NCBI RefSeq assembly: GCF_017115105.1
Contig: NZ_JABXKH010000135.1
Coordinates: 1 to 64,000, forward strand
DNA length: 64,000 bases
DNA from: Nostoc sp. NMS2
GTDB taxonomy: Bacteria > Cyanobacteriota > Cyanobacteriia > Cyanobacteriales > Nostocaceae
Direction: 5' to 3'
Part shown: piece after piece, positions 6,816 through 16,524 of the stretch
How positions within the stretch are numbered: position 1 is the first letter of the stretch
Layout: each line of letters opens with the position of its first letter
Translations under genes and position numbers: made by a program
Notes under the pieces: generated by a model
What the model was told of the DNA's origin: nothing
The model's database searches: none
The model's input: the letters and a program-made list of their open reading frames with translations, nothing else

Positions 6816-9800
6816 TCAAGAATGGGAATTAATTGATAATCCGATCGTAAATTTCGCTCCTTGCCCAGGTTGGCTTTCGGCTGTGATATTTCCATGATGA
6901 CGCTCAATTATTTTCCGGCAGATTGCTAAACCTATGCCAGTGCCTTCGTATTCAATGCTACTATGCAAACGTTGAAAAACGTTAAAAATCCGATCGAGAT
7001 ATTTTTCTTCAAAACCAATACCATTATCTTCTACAATGATTTGGCAAAGTTCAGAATTATTAGATATGCTATCTGCTTGATTGTTTAATATTTTACTATA
7101 GATTTTGATGACTGGTGGTATTTGTGGGCGATGGAATTTGAGGGCGTTACCAATGAGATTTTGCAGCAATTGACGCATCTGTACAGGATCGGCTTGAATG
7201 GTGGGTAACTCTCCTATTTCTACACTTCCTCCAGTTTGCTGCACATAAATTTCTAAATCAGACAATACCTCTTGGGCAATCTTTGTGAGATTTACTGATA
7301 CAAAAGGTTGCGCTCTGGTAGTAACTCGTGAAAGTGTTAACAAGTCTTCAATTAATGTCTGCATTCTTGATGCAGCATTCTGCATTCGTTCTAGGTAGTC
7401 ACGTCCTTGTTCGCTTAAGGTGTCGCCACAGGTGGTTTTGAGCCGATCGCCAAAGGTTTTAATTTTACGCAGTGGCTCTTGCAAATCGTGGGAGGCGACG
7501 AATGCAAATTGTTTTAGTTCTTCATTAGAACGGGTGAGTTCTTGCCTCTGCCGAGTTTCTTGTTCTAGGATTAGGCTCTGAGTTGAGGCAATGCCGATTT
7601 GATCTGCTAGCTGTCGCAAAAGTTCAATTTCCCAATTAGTCCACTGGCGGGGATGGGCGCATTGATGGGCAATTAGCAGCCCCCACAGTTGATTTTTGAG
7701 GAAAATCGGGACTACAAGGTTGGCTTTAACGGCAAATCGTTGCAGTAATTCGACGTGGCAAGGTTGGATATCAGCTTCTTTGATATCGTTAATGATACTA
7801 ATTCGCCCTTGACGATACTTCTCAATGTAATCATCACGAAAGCAAGGGTCGATAATTTGCTGCCCTAGCACAACAGGTAAACCGGGAACTATTGCCTCTT
7901 GAACCGCCATGAAAGAACCATTTGGCTGTAGGCGCAAGATTAATACTCGGTCGGCAAGCAGTAGCTTTTGCACTTCTGTGACACTGGTTTGGAGAATTTC
8001 ATCGATTTGTAAAGACTGACGAATTTTCAGGGTGATATTAGCGAATAGTTGCGATCGCAAATTTTGAAGTTCTAATGCTGCTTGGGCGCGATCGCGATCG
8101 CGCTGTACAGCTTGCCGTTCGCTTATATCCATCATCGCTCCCATCATCCGCACTGGATTACCTGTTTGGTCATGAACGACATAACCGCGATCGAACATAT
8201 AGGCATAAGAACCATCCCTGCGACGAAAGCGGTATTCATTTGACCAGAATTTTTTACCGCTATCGATCAGTGCCCGCGCTTGGGAGGCGATTCTTTGCCT
8301 GTCGTCTGGATGTATGTGTTCATACCACCAATTAGCAGTGAATGTTATTTGCTGTTTCGAGTAACCCAAAAGTTCTTCTAAAGCTTGATTCCACCACACC
8401 TCATTAGTCAGCAAATCCCAGTCCCATAAAAGATCGTTGGTAGCACGGGCAACTATTTGGAAACGTTCTTCGCTCTGACGCAGTTGTTCTTCTGCTAGTT
8501 TCCGTTCAGTGATATCTGTATGGCAACTTGTCATCCGCACGACATTACCATCTTCATCCCACACTGCCTGACCGCGATCTAAAACCCATTTATAGGTGTC
8601 ATCTTTGCACCGGACTCGATGTTCGCTGATCAAAAACGGGGTAATCTTAGCAAAGTGATCGGCGATCGCTTGTCTGACAAATCCAATATCATCTGGATGG
8701 ACTCGTGTTACCCATTCGTCTAAATGATTGGAAATTTCATGTTCTGCATAACCAAGCATTTCTTTCCAGCGAGTTGAAAAAAATACTTGATTATTTTTAA
8801 CATTCCAGTCCCAAATGCCATCATTATTGCCCTGCACGGCTAACTTACAGCGTTCTTCGCTTTCTTTGAGTGCGTTTTCCACCCGTTGGCGCTCAATGGC
8901 TGTAGCGAGAACATTGGCAACAGCTTGGAGAAAAGAAATGTCATCTTTGGTAAAAGTGTGGTGTCTGGTTGTGTGTGCCCCAAAGACACCAAAAGGATGC
9001 TCTTTGCCATGAATCACCACGCTAATGCCGCTTACCACTTGATGCTCATGTAGCAGTGGTGGCCCATTGAATCGCGTTTCGGCACAGAGGTTATCAACAA
9101 TCACCGGTTCTTGGGAAAGCAGAGTGTAGCCAGCTTGAGAATTTATTCCGGCGCTAACGATCGCCTTTCCCACAAGTCCAGATTGCCAACCGACTCCAGC
9201 CCGTAGTAGCAATCTTTGATCGTCTGGCAGTAGTTCCAAAATTTTGCAAAACTCAACTTTGAAGCATTGGGCAACCATTGTTACAGATGAGTTCATCAGT
9301 GCAGTCAAATCTGTACCAGCTAGAGCCATTTGACTTAGTTCTGCAACTATTGCTTGCTGGTTAGCATGAACTTCTAGCGCCTCCTCTGCTTGCTTGCGCT
9401 TGCTGATGTCTATGTATACCCCAGATATTTGCACAGCCATACCAGAGGTATCTGCAAGGACAACTCCTTTGTTTGCTAAAAAACGAATTTTCCCATCGGG
9501 TAAAATAACTCGAAATTCGATATCATATTTGACTCCAGCCTCAATAGCTTGCTGATGCGATCGCCTGACGAAATCGCGATCGTGGGGATGAATGCAGTTG
9601 ATAAAAGCTTGATATGTATAGTTGAAAGTGCCTTTCTCTAAGCCAAAAAGGGCTTCCAGATTATCTGACCAAGTAATTTTGTTCGTCGGCAGATCCCAGT
9701 TCCAGATACCCATACGAGCAGCATCTAATGCCATCCTGAGTTGGACTTCCCGCAATTGTGCCTGTGCAGTTTGCTGTTGTAATTCCTGCATGGCATGATG

Positions 9801-10166
9801 AGCTTCCAAAAGACGGCGCAATCTTAGATGTAATATTGGCCATTGAATCGGTTTGGTAATAAAGTCAGTTGCACCCACAGCAAAAGCTTTATCTACGGTT
9901 GCCTGGTCGGAAAAAGCGGTAATCATTACCACTGGTGTATTTTTGCCGTTGGGAAGTGCTTGCAGGTGAGCGCAGCAACTAAACCCATCCATCACCGGCA
10001 TCATGATATCCAACAGGACTATATCTGGGTGGAGGCGACTATAGATAGCGATCGCCTCAAGCCCGTTACTTGCTTCTTCCACCTCATACCCTGCATCTGT
10101 CAATTGCTTACACAGATGCATTCGCATGAAATTGTCGTCGTCTACAACCAGAATCAGTTTAGTCAT
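6816..10166 (-). CDS. Multi-sensor kinase with candidate DXCF-type cyanobacteriochrome GAF
   Basis: A cytosolic sensor kinase of 1116 residues. The order is receiver (1-120, acceptor D53), PAS (about 140-262), GAF (about 270-425), PAS (435-555), PAS (565-685), second GAF (about 705-865), HisKA with H893 in ASHDLQEPLR, and HATPase to the end (GNALKF, DNGIGFE, GTGIGLA). The second GAF contains DPCF (C775) and PCHVELLQRF (C803-H804) followed by KANLVVPI and LWGLLIAHQC. In cyanobacteriochromes the first is the DXCF second cysteine and the second is the bilin-attaching Cys-His. Bilin binding is therefore predicted but not shown. An AGGA site precedes the ATG. The Rcp1-like receiver 490 bases downstream is a plausible partner. 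Confidence 0.88.
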   Translation of the reverse strand: MTKLILVVDDDNFMRMHLCKQLTDAGYEVEEASNGLEAIAIYSRLHPDIVLLDIMMPVMDGFSCCAHLQALPNGKNTPVVMITAFSDQATVDKAFAVGATDFITKPIQWPILHLRLRRLLEAHHAMQELQQQTAQAQLREVQLRMALDAARMGIWNWDLPTNKITWSDNLEALFGLEKGTFNYTYQAFINCIHPHDRDFVRRSHQQAIEAGVKYDIEFRVILPDGKIRFLANKGVVLADTSGMAVQISGVYIDISKRKQAEEALEVHANQQAIVAELSQMALAGTDLTALMNSSVTMVAQCFKVEFCKILELLPDDQRLLLRAGVGWQSGLVGKAIVSAGINSQAGYTLLSQEPVIVDNLCAETRFNGPPLLHEHQVVSGISVVIHGKEHPFGVFGAHTTRHHTFTKDDISFLQAVANVLATAIERQRVENALKESEERCKLAVQGNNDGIWDWNVKNNQVFFSTRWKEMLGYAEHEISNHLDEWVTRVHPDDIGFVRQAIADHFAKITPFLISEHRVRCKDDTYKWVLDRGQAVWDEDGNVVRMTSCHTDITERKLAEEQLRQSEERFQIVARATNDLLWDWDLLTNEVWWNQALEELLGYSKQQITFTANWWYEHIHPDDRQRIASQARALIDSGKKFWSNEYRFRRRDGSYAYMFDRGYVVHDQTGNPVRMMGAMMDISERQAVQRDRDRAQAALELQNLRSQLFANITLKIRQSLQIDEILQTSVTEVQKLLLADRVLILRLQPNGSFMAVQEAIVPGLPVVLGQQIIDPCFRDDYIEKYRQGRISIINDIKEADIQPCHVELLQRFAVKANLVVPIFLKNQLWGLLIAHQCAHPRQWTNWEIELLRQLADQIGIASTQSLILEQETRQRQELTRSNEELKQFAFVASHDLQEPLRKIKTFGDRLKTTCGDTLSEQGRDYLERMQNAASRMQTLIEDLLTLSRVTTRAQPFVSVNLTKIAQEVLSDLEIYVQQTGGSVEIGELPTIQADPVQMRQLLQNLIGNALKFHRPQIPPVIKIYSKILNNQADSISNNSELCQIIVEDNGIGFEEKYLDRIFNVFQRLHSSIEYEGTGIGLAICRKIIERHHGNITAESQPGQGAKFTIGLSINSHS

Positions 10167-10239
10167 TTGAGTTTATCCTGGGAGCGATCGCCCTTCATTT
10201 CACTTTTTCGCATTCCTGGGAGGATGTCAACTAATCTAC

Positions 10240-10465
10240 GTAGGGAGCAAGGGGGCAGGGGGCATTGGGCATGAAGAAGAGACAAGGGGGACAAGGATGA
10301 GGGGGGAGACAAGGAAGAGACTTATTCAATAATTCCCCCTTGTCCCCCTTGTCCCCCTTGTCCCCCTTGCCCCCCTTGCCCCCCTTGCCCCCTTGCCCCC
10401 CTTGTCCCCCTTGCCCCCTTGCCCCCCTTGTCCCCCCTGCCCCCTGCCCCCTGCCCCCTGCCTCT
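10240..10465. repeat. CCCCCTTG low-complexity repeat with inverted purine tract
   Basis: About 130 bases (10332-10461) are built from CCCCCTTG / CCCCTTGC units. A purine-rich tract (AGGGGGACAAGG, 10260-10320) just before can pair with them. The core around 10275-10350, read on the minus strand, matches the plus strand at about 25650-25720. It lies upstream of the parA-like gene. No gene is visible from 10167 to 10541. Confidence 0.8.
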
Positions 10466-10565
10466 TCATTTAGTTTCCGAAAATATTAAATTTAATGGAA
10501 GATTTAATAAATCGAGAGAGGTGTACGCTACCTAGATGTGAATGCATCAACAGAGGACTCAACCA

Positions 10566-11450
10566 ATGGGATATGTAATTGCTACTGCAAATATGAAAGG
10601 TGGCGTTGGTAAAACCACCCTCACTGTCAACTTAGCTACCTGTCTAGCTAAAAATCATGGCAAGCGGGTGCTTGTACTTGATTTAGACAGCCAAATTAGC
10701 GCCACACTCAGTTTGATGTCGCCTTTAGATTTTGCCAAGCGTCGTAAACAAAGCAAAACATTTAGGTATCTGATAGACGAAATTATCAATCCAGACCCAC
10801 AAGCAAAACTGACAATTCAAGATATCATTCAATCCCAGGTTTGTAATCTTCCCGGACTGGATTTATTACCAGGAGACATCGACTTATATGATGAATTTGT
10901 TGTATCAGAAATGCTACATCAACAAGCAACTGCATTAGGAGAACAGGACTTTGAAACTATTTGGAATCGCTTTGAAAGAGTGCTGATTAATAACATTTTA
11001 AAACCAGTCCGTCAAGAATATGATTTTATCCTTCTCGATTGTGCCCCTGGATATAATTTATTGACTCGTAGTGCTTTAGCTGCCAGCGATTTCTACATCC
11101 TTCCGGCGAAACCAGAACCCTTATCTGTGGTGGGTATTCAACTACTAGAAAGACGCATCGCCCAATTAAAAGACAGTCATGGACATGAAACCAAAATAGA
11201 TATAAAAATGCTGGGAATTGTATTCAGTATGTCTAGTGCTAACCTTCTCACTGGCAGATACTATAAACAAGTGATGCACCGCGTTGTAGAAGATTTCGGA
11301 GTAGAGAAAATTTGTAAAGTACAAATACCAGTTGATGTCAATGTTGCTAAGGCTGTTGATAGTTTTATGCCAGCTGTTTTAAATGCTCCCCAATCAGCTG
11401 GTTCAAAAGCGTTTTTTCAGTTAGCTCAGGAGTTGTTGCAAAAGCTATAA
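10566..11450 (+). CDS. ParA/MinD-type ATPase, orphan
   Basis: A deviant Walker A motif, MKGGVGKTT, lies close to the N-terminus. Walker A-prime VLVLDLDSQISATLS and Walker B YDFILLDCAPG follow, all as in ParA/Soj ATPases that dimerise on ATP and bind DNA nonspecifically. The start at 10566 (294 residues) is preferred over one eight codons upstream because AGAGGA lies eight bases before it. No parB-like partner or centromere-like repeat is adjacent, so a chromosome or plasmid partition role is not supported. Orphan ParA proteins also position protein complexes such as carboxysomes or chemoreceptor arrays. The cargo here is unknown. Confidence 0.88.
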   Translation: MGYVIATANMKGGVGKTTLTVNLATCLAKNHGKRVLVLDLDSQISATLSLMSPLDFAKRRKQSKTFRYLIDEIINPDPQAKLTIQDIIQSQVCNLPGLDLLPGDIDLYDEFVVSEMLHQQATALGEQDFETIWNRFERVLINNILKPVRQEYDFILLDCAPGYNLLTRSALAASDFYILPAKPEPLSVVGIQLLERRIAQLKDSHGHETKIDIKMLGIVFSMSSANLLTGRYYKQVMHRVVEDFGVEKICKVQIPVDVNVAKAVDSFMPAVLNAPQSAGSKAFFQLAQELLQKL

Positions 11451-11911
11451 GGGGAGCATCTCAATGAGTGTAAAAACACACTTGCCCTAGCGAATAGAAT
11501 GATGCCTCCGGCACGCCAAGGGCGAACGCGGCTATACAAGACTTTACCCACCTGCGTGGGTTTCAAATTCCTAGAGTCTACGTAGGCGACTTCGTTTGTG
11601 TAAACGGGTTCGCGTTAGCGTGCCGGAGGCTATATTCTAATCGCCTATATATTTACAAAGGTTAGTCACAGCTATAAAGACCTAACCAGTAAGCTAATGA
11701 GGGTAATATAGCAGTCCTAAATCATTCATTAAAAATTAGATTCCCGACAACTTTTATGAAGTCGGGGATCTTGACGGCACGAATTTTCATAAATTAGATA
11801 GGATTGCTATAGGTAAGTTATCTTTTCTATAAGTTCAGCAGTTATACGGAAGCTATATGCAGCGAGATTCGGCTATTGAGTGAAAAGGTCAGTAAATCTT
11901 ACTAAGAAACA
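11451..11911. other. Intergenic region with small dispersed repeats and hairpin
   Basis: The gap holds facing copies of a small dispersed repeat: GCCTCCGGCACGC at about 11506 and GCGTGCCGGAGGC at about 11619. It also holds an imperfect hairpin at 11738-11771 with arms AGATTCCCGAC and GTCGGGGATCT. Promoter elements for the downstream permease-GGDEF-EAL gene must lie in the last 140 bases but none is clear. No ORF is supported. Confidence 0.6.
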
Positions 11912-14900
11912 ATGCTTACTAACAATTCTATATCGGTAGAGAAAAATCAGAGCTTGGTAATACGCTTACCACGGACTCTGAGTTATCTCGAAACCTGGGG
12001 CTTTGGCTTAACTGGTCATGTGGGATGGATTGGTACTGCCCCGATTATTCATGCAGCGTTAGGGTCTAAAGCTATTTTAGTTTGGTTTGTTGGCACAATC
12101 ATTTCCTTTTTGCTGAACTTGCAGGTGCAAAGTCTAGGTAGACATTGGCCAGATGTCGCTGGAGGAACACCAAATTATACCACAAGACTATTAAAAAATT
12201 TTCCTGGCTTAGGTCGTTACGTAGCATTAGGATACTTTTTTAGCTGGGCAGCAGCTCCGGCACTGTATGCGATTATTCTCACAGACCTAATTAAAGTCAA
12301 TTTTGAAACATTAGGTATTTCTTGTCCAGAAACTTTATTAAAAGTTTTATTTACAGCGATTCCTTTTATTTTAGCGTTCAGTGGCACTCGTGCTTTAGCG
12401 CTCTTACATTTATTTTTTGTATTCCCAGCGATTTTATTACTGCTTTTGTTTTCAATTGAAGGCGTTTTATGGTCAGTCTTCTCAACTGCGAGTTTTAAAT
12501 TTATCCCAACTAGCACACATAGTCTGAGCTTTCAAGAATGGGCTAAATGGTTTTTTCTAGCTAGCTATTCAATTTATGCTTGTGAAACCACTTCTTCTTT
12601 TGTAGCTGATAGCCACCATCCGTATAAAACTTTAAGCTTCTTAACCGTAGCTGCTTGGCTAATTCCTCCAGTCTTTTTAGGTGGTTCTTGGGTATTAATG
12701 TGTTCGGGTCAAAATCCCACAATAGGTAACGATGCGTTCTTAAATCTGGTAGCGGCTTCTAAGCCTTTTTGGGGTGAATCTGCCTCGTTTCTAGTAACAC
12801 TTTTGATTACTGTATCTTGCCTTCTAAGTTCTGCTACGGCAGTTTCCAATTCTCCTCGAATATTATACCAACTTGCCTTAGACAGACAGATTTCTCCCAT
12901 ATTTGCTTTAGTTTCCCGTCAAGGTGTCCTTGGGCCTGCTATCTTCATTACCTTTCTAATCAGTTTGCTGTGTCTAAATTTAGGAAATGTATCTCAACTT
13001 GTCACAGTAGCAGGCACTTGTTATCTAATGTCCATTATGGGATTACATCTGGGATTATGGCTGTGTCGGGGAAAACCCCAGGTGTTATGGCCTTGGTGGT
13101 CACTTGGTTTTTTCTGTTTAGAAGCGGTAGTTCTAATAGTAGGAGGTTTAGCTTGGAATTGGAGAGATTTTTTAGTGGGATTATTATTACCTACTATTCT
13201 GATGATAGGAGATGTCGGCCTACGTCGCTTAAGATTTGCGCCATTACAGTTAGAATGGTGGACACAACGTTACTATACTCGGTCTAGTACAAACAATTCA
13301 GATTTTCTGATACTACAGGTAATTGTCCTGGTATCATTAATTTGTATTACTGCTACCAGCAGTTGGGTTATCCGCGATTTATTAGGTAAAGTTTCTGATA
13401 ATCCTCAAAATTCTTTACTAGCTATTCTGTTAGTAACGCTTTCTTTGATTGGAGTAGCGATCGCTTGCTGGACAACTCTACCACAAATCGTTGCTATTGA
13501 TGAAGCACGCAAACAAGCAAAAAGCCTATTTATCACTACTCTCGATACTGTTCCAGATACTGTTTTAGTCTTAGATGAAAACGGTAAAATTTGTCAGACT
13601 AATGCTGCGGCTGAAGAATTATTTCAAACACACTCTCAGGAGTTGCTTGGGCAAAACTTGAATCAACTTTTAGTATGCTATCACGGCAAACCAAAGCAAT
13701 GGTCTATCAGAACTGAGCAAACTTTAAAAATAAACCAAGGTCTAAGAATTGTTGAATCGACTATTTCACAGCCATTTAATTCTCAGCTACGGGAGTATGT
13801 TGTTATTATCCGCGATATCACTAAGCGGAAGTTAGTGGAGGAAGAATTAATTCAATATCGTTATCAGCTTGAGCAGCTGGTTTTAGAACGCACTGTTGAA
13901 CTTATCAGAGTGAATCAACAACTAGAACAAGACATTATCAAGCGTCAACAAGCACAAGAACAATTACTTCATAATAGTCTTCATGACGGGCTAACCGGAT
14001 TACCTAATCAACGATTATTTATGGAGCGAGTGCAACAAGCAATAGAACGTACCAAACAGCAAAATAATTATTTATTTGCCGTCCTCTTCTTAGACCTAGA
14101 CCGCTTTAAAGTTGTTAACGACAGCCTGGGACATCTACTGGGAAATCAACTTTTGATTGCAATTTCTCATCGGCTAAAGTCGGTTCTGCGAGCCGGAGAT
14201 ATAGTTGCCCGTTTTGGTGGAGACGAGTTCACTATCTTAATTGAGGACATTGAGGATATTAGTATCGCCATACAGGTAGCCGAGCGAATTAAAAAGGTGC
14301 TAGCTTTGCCATTTCAATTAAATGAGCATTTAGTATTTACTAATGCTAGTATTGGCATCGCTTTAAGTAAGGCAGATTATGAACAATCAGCGCATATTCT
14401 CCGTGATGCCGATGTTGCAATGTACCGTGCCAAATCACTTGGGAAAGCACGCTATGAGGTCTTTGACCAAAAAATGTACGAGGGTGCATCTTTGCTTTTA
14501 GAGTTAGAAACTGCTCTGCGAAATGCACTGCTCAAACAAGAAGAATTTCGCCTTGATTACCAGCCAATTATTTCACTTATAACTGGCAAAATTATTGGAT
14601 TTGAGGCTCTGATACGTTGGCATCACCCAGAACTAGGTCTTATTTCGCCTCAAGATTTTATTCCTCTGGCTGAGGAAACTGGAATGATTGTTAGTATCGG
14701 ACAATGGGTGCTTTCTGAAGCCTGTCAGCAAATGCACAGATGGCATCAAAAATTTCCTAGCTCACTACCTTTGACAATTAGCGTAAATTTTTCGGGGAAA
14801 CAAATAACGCAACCCGATGTGTTTAAACAAGTTAAACATATTTTGCAGGAAACTGGACTTGAGCCATGCAGTTTGAAGTTGGAGATTACTGAAACCCTGT

Positions 14901-15295
14901 TGATGGATAATTTTGAATTAGCTACCACCGTGCTTTCTCAGTTAACAGAGCTAAATGTTGAGATGCACATGGATGATTTTGGAACTGGTTATTCATCATT
15001 GAGTTATCTACACCGACTACCTATCAAAACCCTTAAGATTGACCGCTCTTTCGTCACTAATATAGGTAGTCGAGGAGAAAATTTAGAAATTGTAAGAGCG
15101 ATTGTGACATTAGCTCATAATCTCAATATGTCTGTGACAGCAGAAGGCATAGAAACTGTAGAACAATTAGCACAACTGAAGGCGTTACAATGTGATTATG
15201 GACAAGGGTATTTTTTCTTACCACCGATGGAAAGTGCAGAAGTAGAAATGCTACTTGCAGCTAACTTGTGTTACAAAAACTTTTTAAAGAGATAA
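11912..15295 (+). CDS. APC-permease-like / PAS / GGDEF / EAL fusion protein
   Basis: A protein of 1127 residues. Residues about 15-450 are a string of hydrophobic helices resembling the amino acid-polyamine-cation (APC) permeases (WGFGLTGHVGWIGTAPIIHA, RILYQLALDRQISPIFALVS). Two more helices (about 465-520) follow, then a PAS domain (about 540-645), a coiled stretch, GGDEF and EAL domains. The cyclase motif GGDEF (769-773) and its upstream inhibitory RAGD are intact. EAL (898-900) and DDFGTG (1021-1026) are also intact, so both c-di-GMP synthesis and hydrolysis look possible. It would be a membrane receptor, perhaps sensing or moving an amino acid or amine and setting c-di-GMP. The substrate is unknown. 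The gene is monocistronic and convergent with a histidine-decarboxylase-like gene 75 bases away. Confidence 0.9.
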   Translation: MLTNNSISVEKNQSLVIRLPRTLSYLETWGFGLTGHVGWIGTAPIIHAALGSKAILVWFVGTIISFLLNLQVQSLGRHWPDVAGGTPNYTTRLLKNFPGLGRYVALGYFFSWAAAPALYAIILTDLIKVNFETLGISCPETLLKVLFTAIPFILAFSGTRALALLHLFFVFPAILLLLLFSIEGVLWSVFSTASFKFIPTSTHSLSFQEWAKWFFLASYSIYACETTSSFVADSHHPYKTLSFLTVAAWLIPPVFLGGSWVLMCSGQNPTIGNDAFLNLVAASKPFWGESASFLVTLLITVSCLLSSATAVSNSPRILYQLALDRQISPIFALVSRQGVLGPAIFITFLISLLCLNLGNVSQLVTVAGTCYLMSIMGLHLGLWLCRGKPQVLWPWWSLGFFCLEAVVLIVGGLAWNWRDFLVGLLLPTILMIGDVGLRRLRFAPLQLEWWTQRYYTRSSTNNSDFLILQVIVLVSLICITATSSWVIRDLLGKVSDNPQNSLLAILLVTLSLIGVAIACWTTLPQIVAIDEARKQAKSLFITTLDTVPDTVLVLDENGKICQTNAAAEELFQTHSQELLGQNLNQLLVCYHGKPKQWSIRTEQTLKINQGLRIVESTISQPFNSQLREYVVIIRDITKRKLVEEELIQYRYQLEQLVLERTVELIRVNQQLEQDIIKRQQAQEQLLHNSLHDGLTGLPNQRLFMERVQQAIERTKQQNNYLFAVLFLDLDRFKVVNDSLGHLLGNQLLIAISHRLKSVLRAGDIVARFGGDEFTILIEDIEDISIAIQVAERIKKVLALPFQLNEHLVFTNASIGIALSKADYEQSAHILRDADVAMYRAKSLGKARYEVFDQKMYEGASLLLELETALRNALLKQEEFRLDYQPIISLITGKIIGFEALIRWHHPELGLISPQDFIPLAEETGMIVSIGQWVLSEACQQMHRWHQKFPSSLPLTISVNFSGKQITQPDVFKQVKHILQETGLEPCSLKLEITETLLMDNFELATTVLSQLTELNVEMHMDDFGTGYSSLSYLHRLPIKTLKIDRSFVTNIGSRGENLEIVRAIVTLAHNLNMSVTAEGIETVEQLAQLKALQCDYGQGYFFLPPMESAEVEMLLAANLCYKNFLKR

Positions 15296-15369
15296 GTTGG
15301 TTGGTATCGAATTCTGTTTGGAAAAACACCTTGTAAAATTGAGAAATCAATTACACTTGAGAATCTACA

Positions 15370-16524
15370 TTAGTGTTGTAATACCGGCTGTAGCCGGAAA
15401 TCTTCTGCGTTATTAATTAACCCTTCTTCTAACAATAGTTCATTAATAAAAATATCGATTTTCTCCCGACTAATATTTTGCATGACTATCAGGTGTGCCC
15501 AATTTTCAAAAACTGCTAATTGCCACTTTTTAATTAACCTTTGAGAAGGTTTTTGAAACACGACGGTATTGGAAAAATTATTTAACATAGATGGGTATTC
15601 TCTGATTTGAAGTTGTTGAAAAAGATATTGAGCATTATGAATACAGGTCTTTGCCTCTTTAGCTAACCCATCATAACCTCTTGTTTGCACTGCATACCAG
15701 AGAATTAGGGGGGTATGACCATTTCTAGATCCCAGAATAGTTGTATCTTTGGAACCAATATATTCAATTTCTATTTCAACTTTTTCTACCCATTTTTTCT
15801 TCGTTAAAACTACACCACAAGGTAAGGGAGAACCAATGAATTTAGCAGAAATAGCTACACTGTCTATAGGTTTTTGAAAGTTAACTTGCGGTGCGCTATC
15901 TAAAAATGGTAATATTAACCCTGAAAGTGCAGCATCACAATGAATGTAGTAATCTTTAATCTGATTGCGCTCTAAAATTTCTAGAACTTTATCTAAGTTA
16001 TCAATTGCACCTTTGACAGTAGTCCCAATATTTAAATTTATGATGGCTGGATAACTACGATTTTCGCTAAGTAGTTGTTCAAAATGGTCATAATTCATTT
16101 CTCCATTAATTTGTGAATTCACAACATTATGTTGAATGCGGAATAATTTCGCAGCTTTGGGAATTGAGTAATGAGAGTCTTGTGATGAGTAAAGAATCCC
16201 ATTAGGGTAGATTTCTCTTGCTAAGAAAATTCCATATAAATTACCTTCAGTTCCACCGGCAGTAACATAACCCCAAAACTGATTTTCTGGAATTTTATAG
16301 AGTTGAGCAAAAAAAGATAATACTTCTTGCTCAAACTTCCGCGAATGGAGACCAAAATCTGGTTCAATATAAGGATCTCCAGCATTATTTAACAGATGAT
16401 TGAAAAATTTGCCGATCGCACTGTAGTCACAACTTAGATTATATGGATAGCCTGCATGAAACTGCGATCGCTGTTCTATTTGCAGCAAAAAATCTGACAA
16501 CTCTGTAGCAACTTTACTTGACAT
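15370..16524 (-). CDS. PLP-dependent group II decarboxylase, histidine decarboxylase-like
   Basis: A protein of 384 residues, the length of bacterial PLP histidine decarboxylases (histidine to histamine). It shows YVTAGGTEGNLYGIFLARE (about 87-104), SSQDSHYSIPKAAKLFRI, the Asp-containing YYIHCDAALSGLILPF (192-207) and the internal aldimine region AISAKFIGSPLPCGVVL with K228. In most relatives the lysine is preceded by His (SxHK); here that residue is Ala227. Catalysis could therefore differ, and the substrate may not be histidine. The gene is convergent with the permease-GGDEF-EAL gene, which might handle the same amine, although this is only an inference from position. Confidence 0.82.
   Translation of the reverse strand: MSSKVATELSDFLLQIEQRSQFHAGYPYNLSCDYSAIGKFFNHLLNNAGDPYIEPDFGLHSRKFEQEVLSFFAQLYKIPENQFWGYVTAGGTEGNLYGIFLAREIYPNGILYSSQDSHYSIPKAAKLFRIQHNVVNSQINGEMNYDHFEQLLSENRSYPAIINLNIGTTVKGAIDNLDKVLEILERNQIKDYYIHCDAALSGLILPFLDSAPQVNFQKPIDSVAISAKFIGSPLPCGVVLTKKKWVEKVEIEIEYIGSKDTTILGSRNGHTPLILWYAVQTRGYDGLAKEAKTCIHNAQYLFQQLQIREYPSMLNNFSNTVVFQKPSQRLIKKWQLAVFENWAHLIVMQNISREKIDIFINELLLEEGLINNAEDFRLQPVLQH

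Noticed and set aside
8075-8335. Plus-strand ORF inside the large kinase gene
   Set aside because: It is antisense to well-conserved PAS-domain sequence and has no independent support.
10332-10461. C-rich octamer array as a CRISPR-like array
   Set aside because: Units are 7-8 bases with no unique spacers, so it is a low-complexity repeat.
10566-11450. ParA gene as part of an integrated plasmid partition locus
   Set aside because: No ParB-like gene, replication gene or iteron is adjacent; only the ParA ATPase is seen.
11738-11771. Hairpin after parA as its terminator
   Set aside because: It lies almost 290 bases past the stop codon and is not followed by a T-run; more likely a dispersed hairpin.
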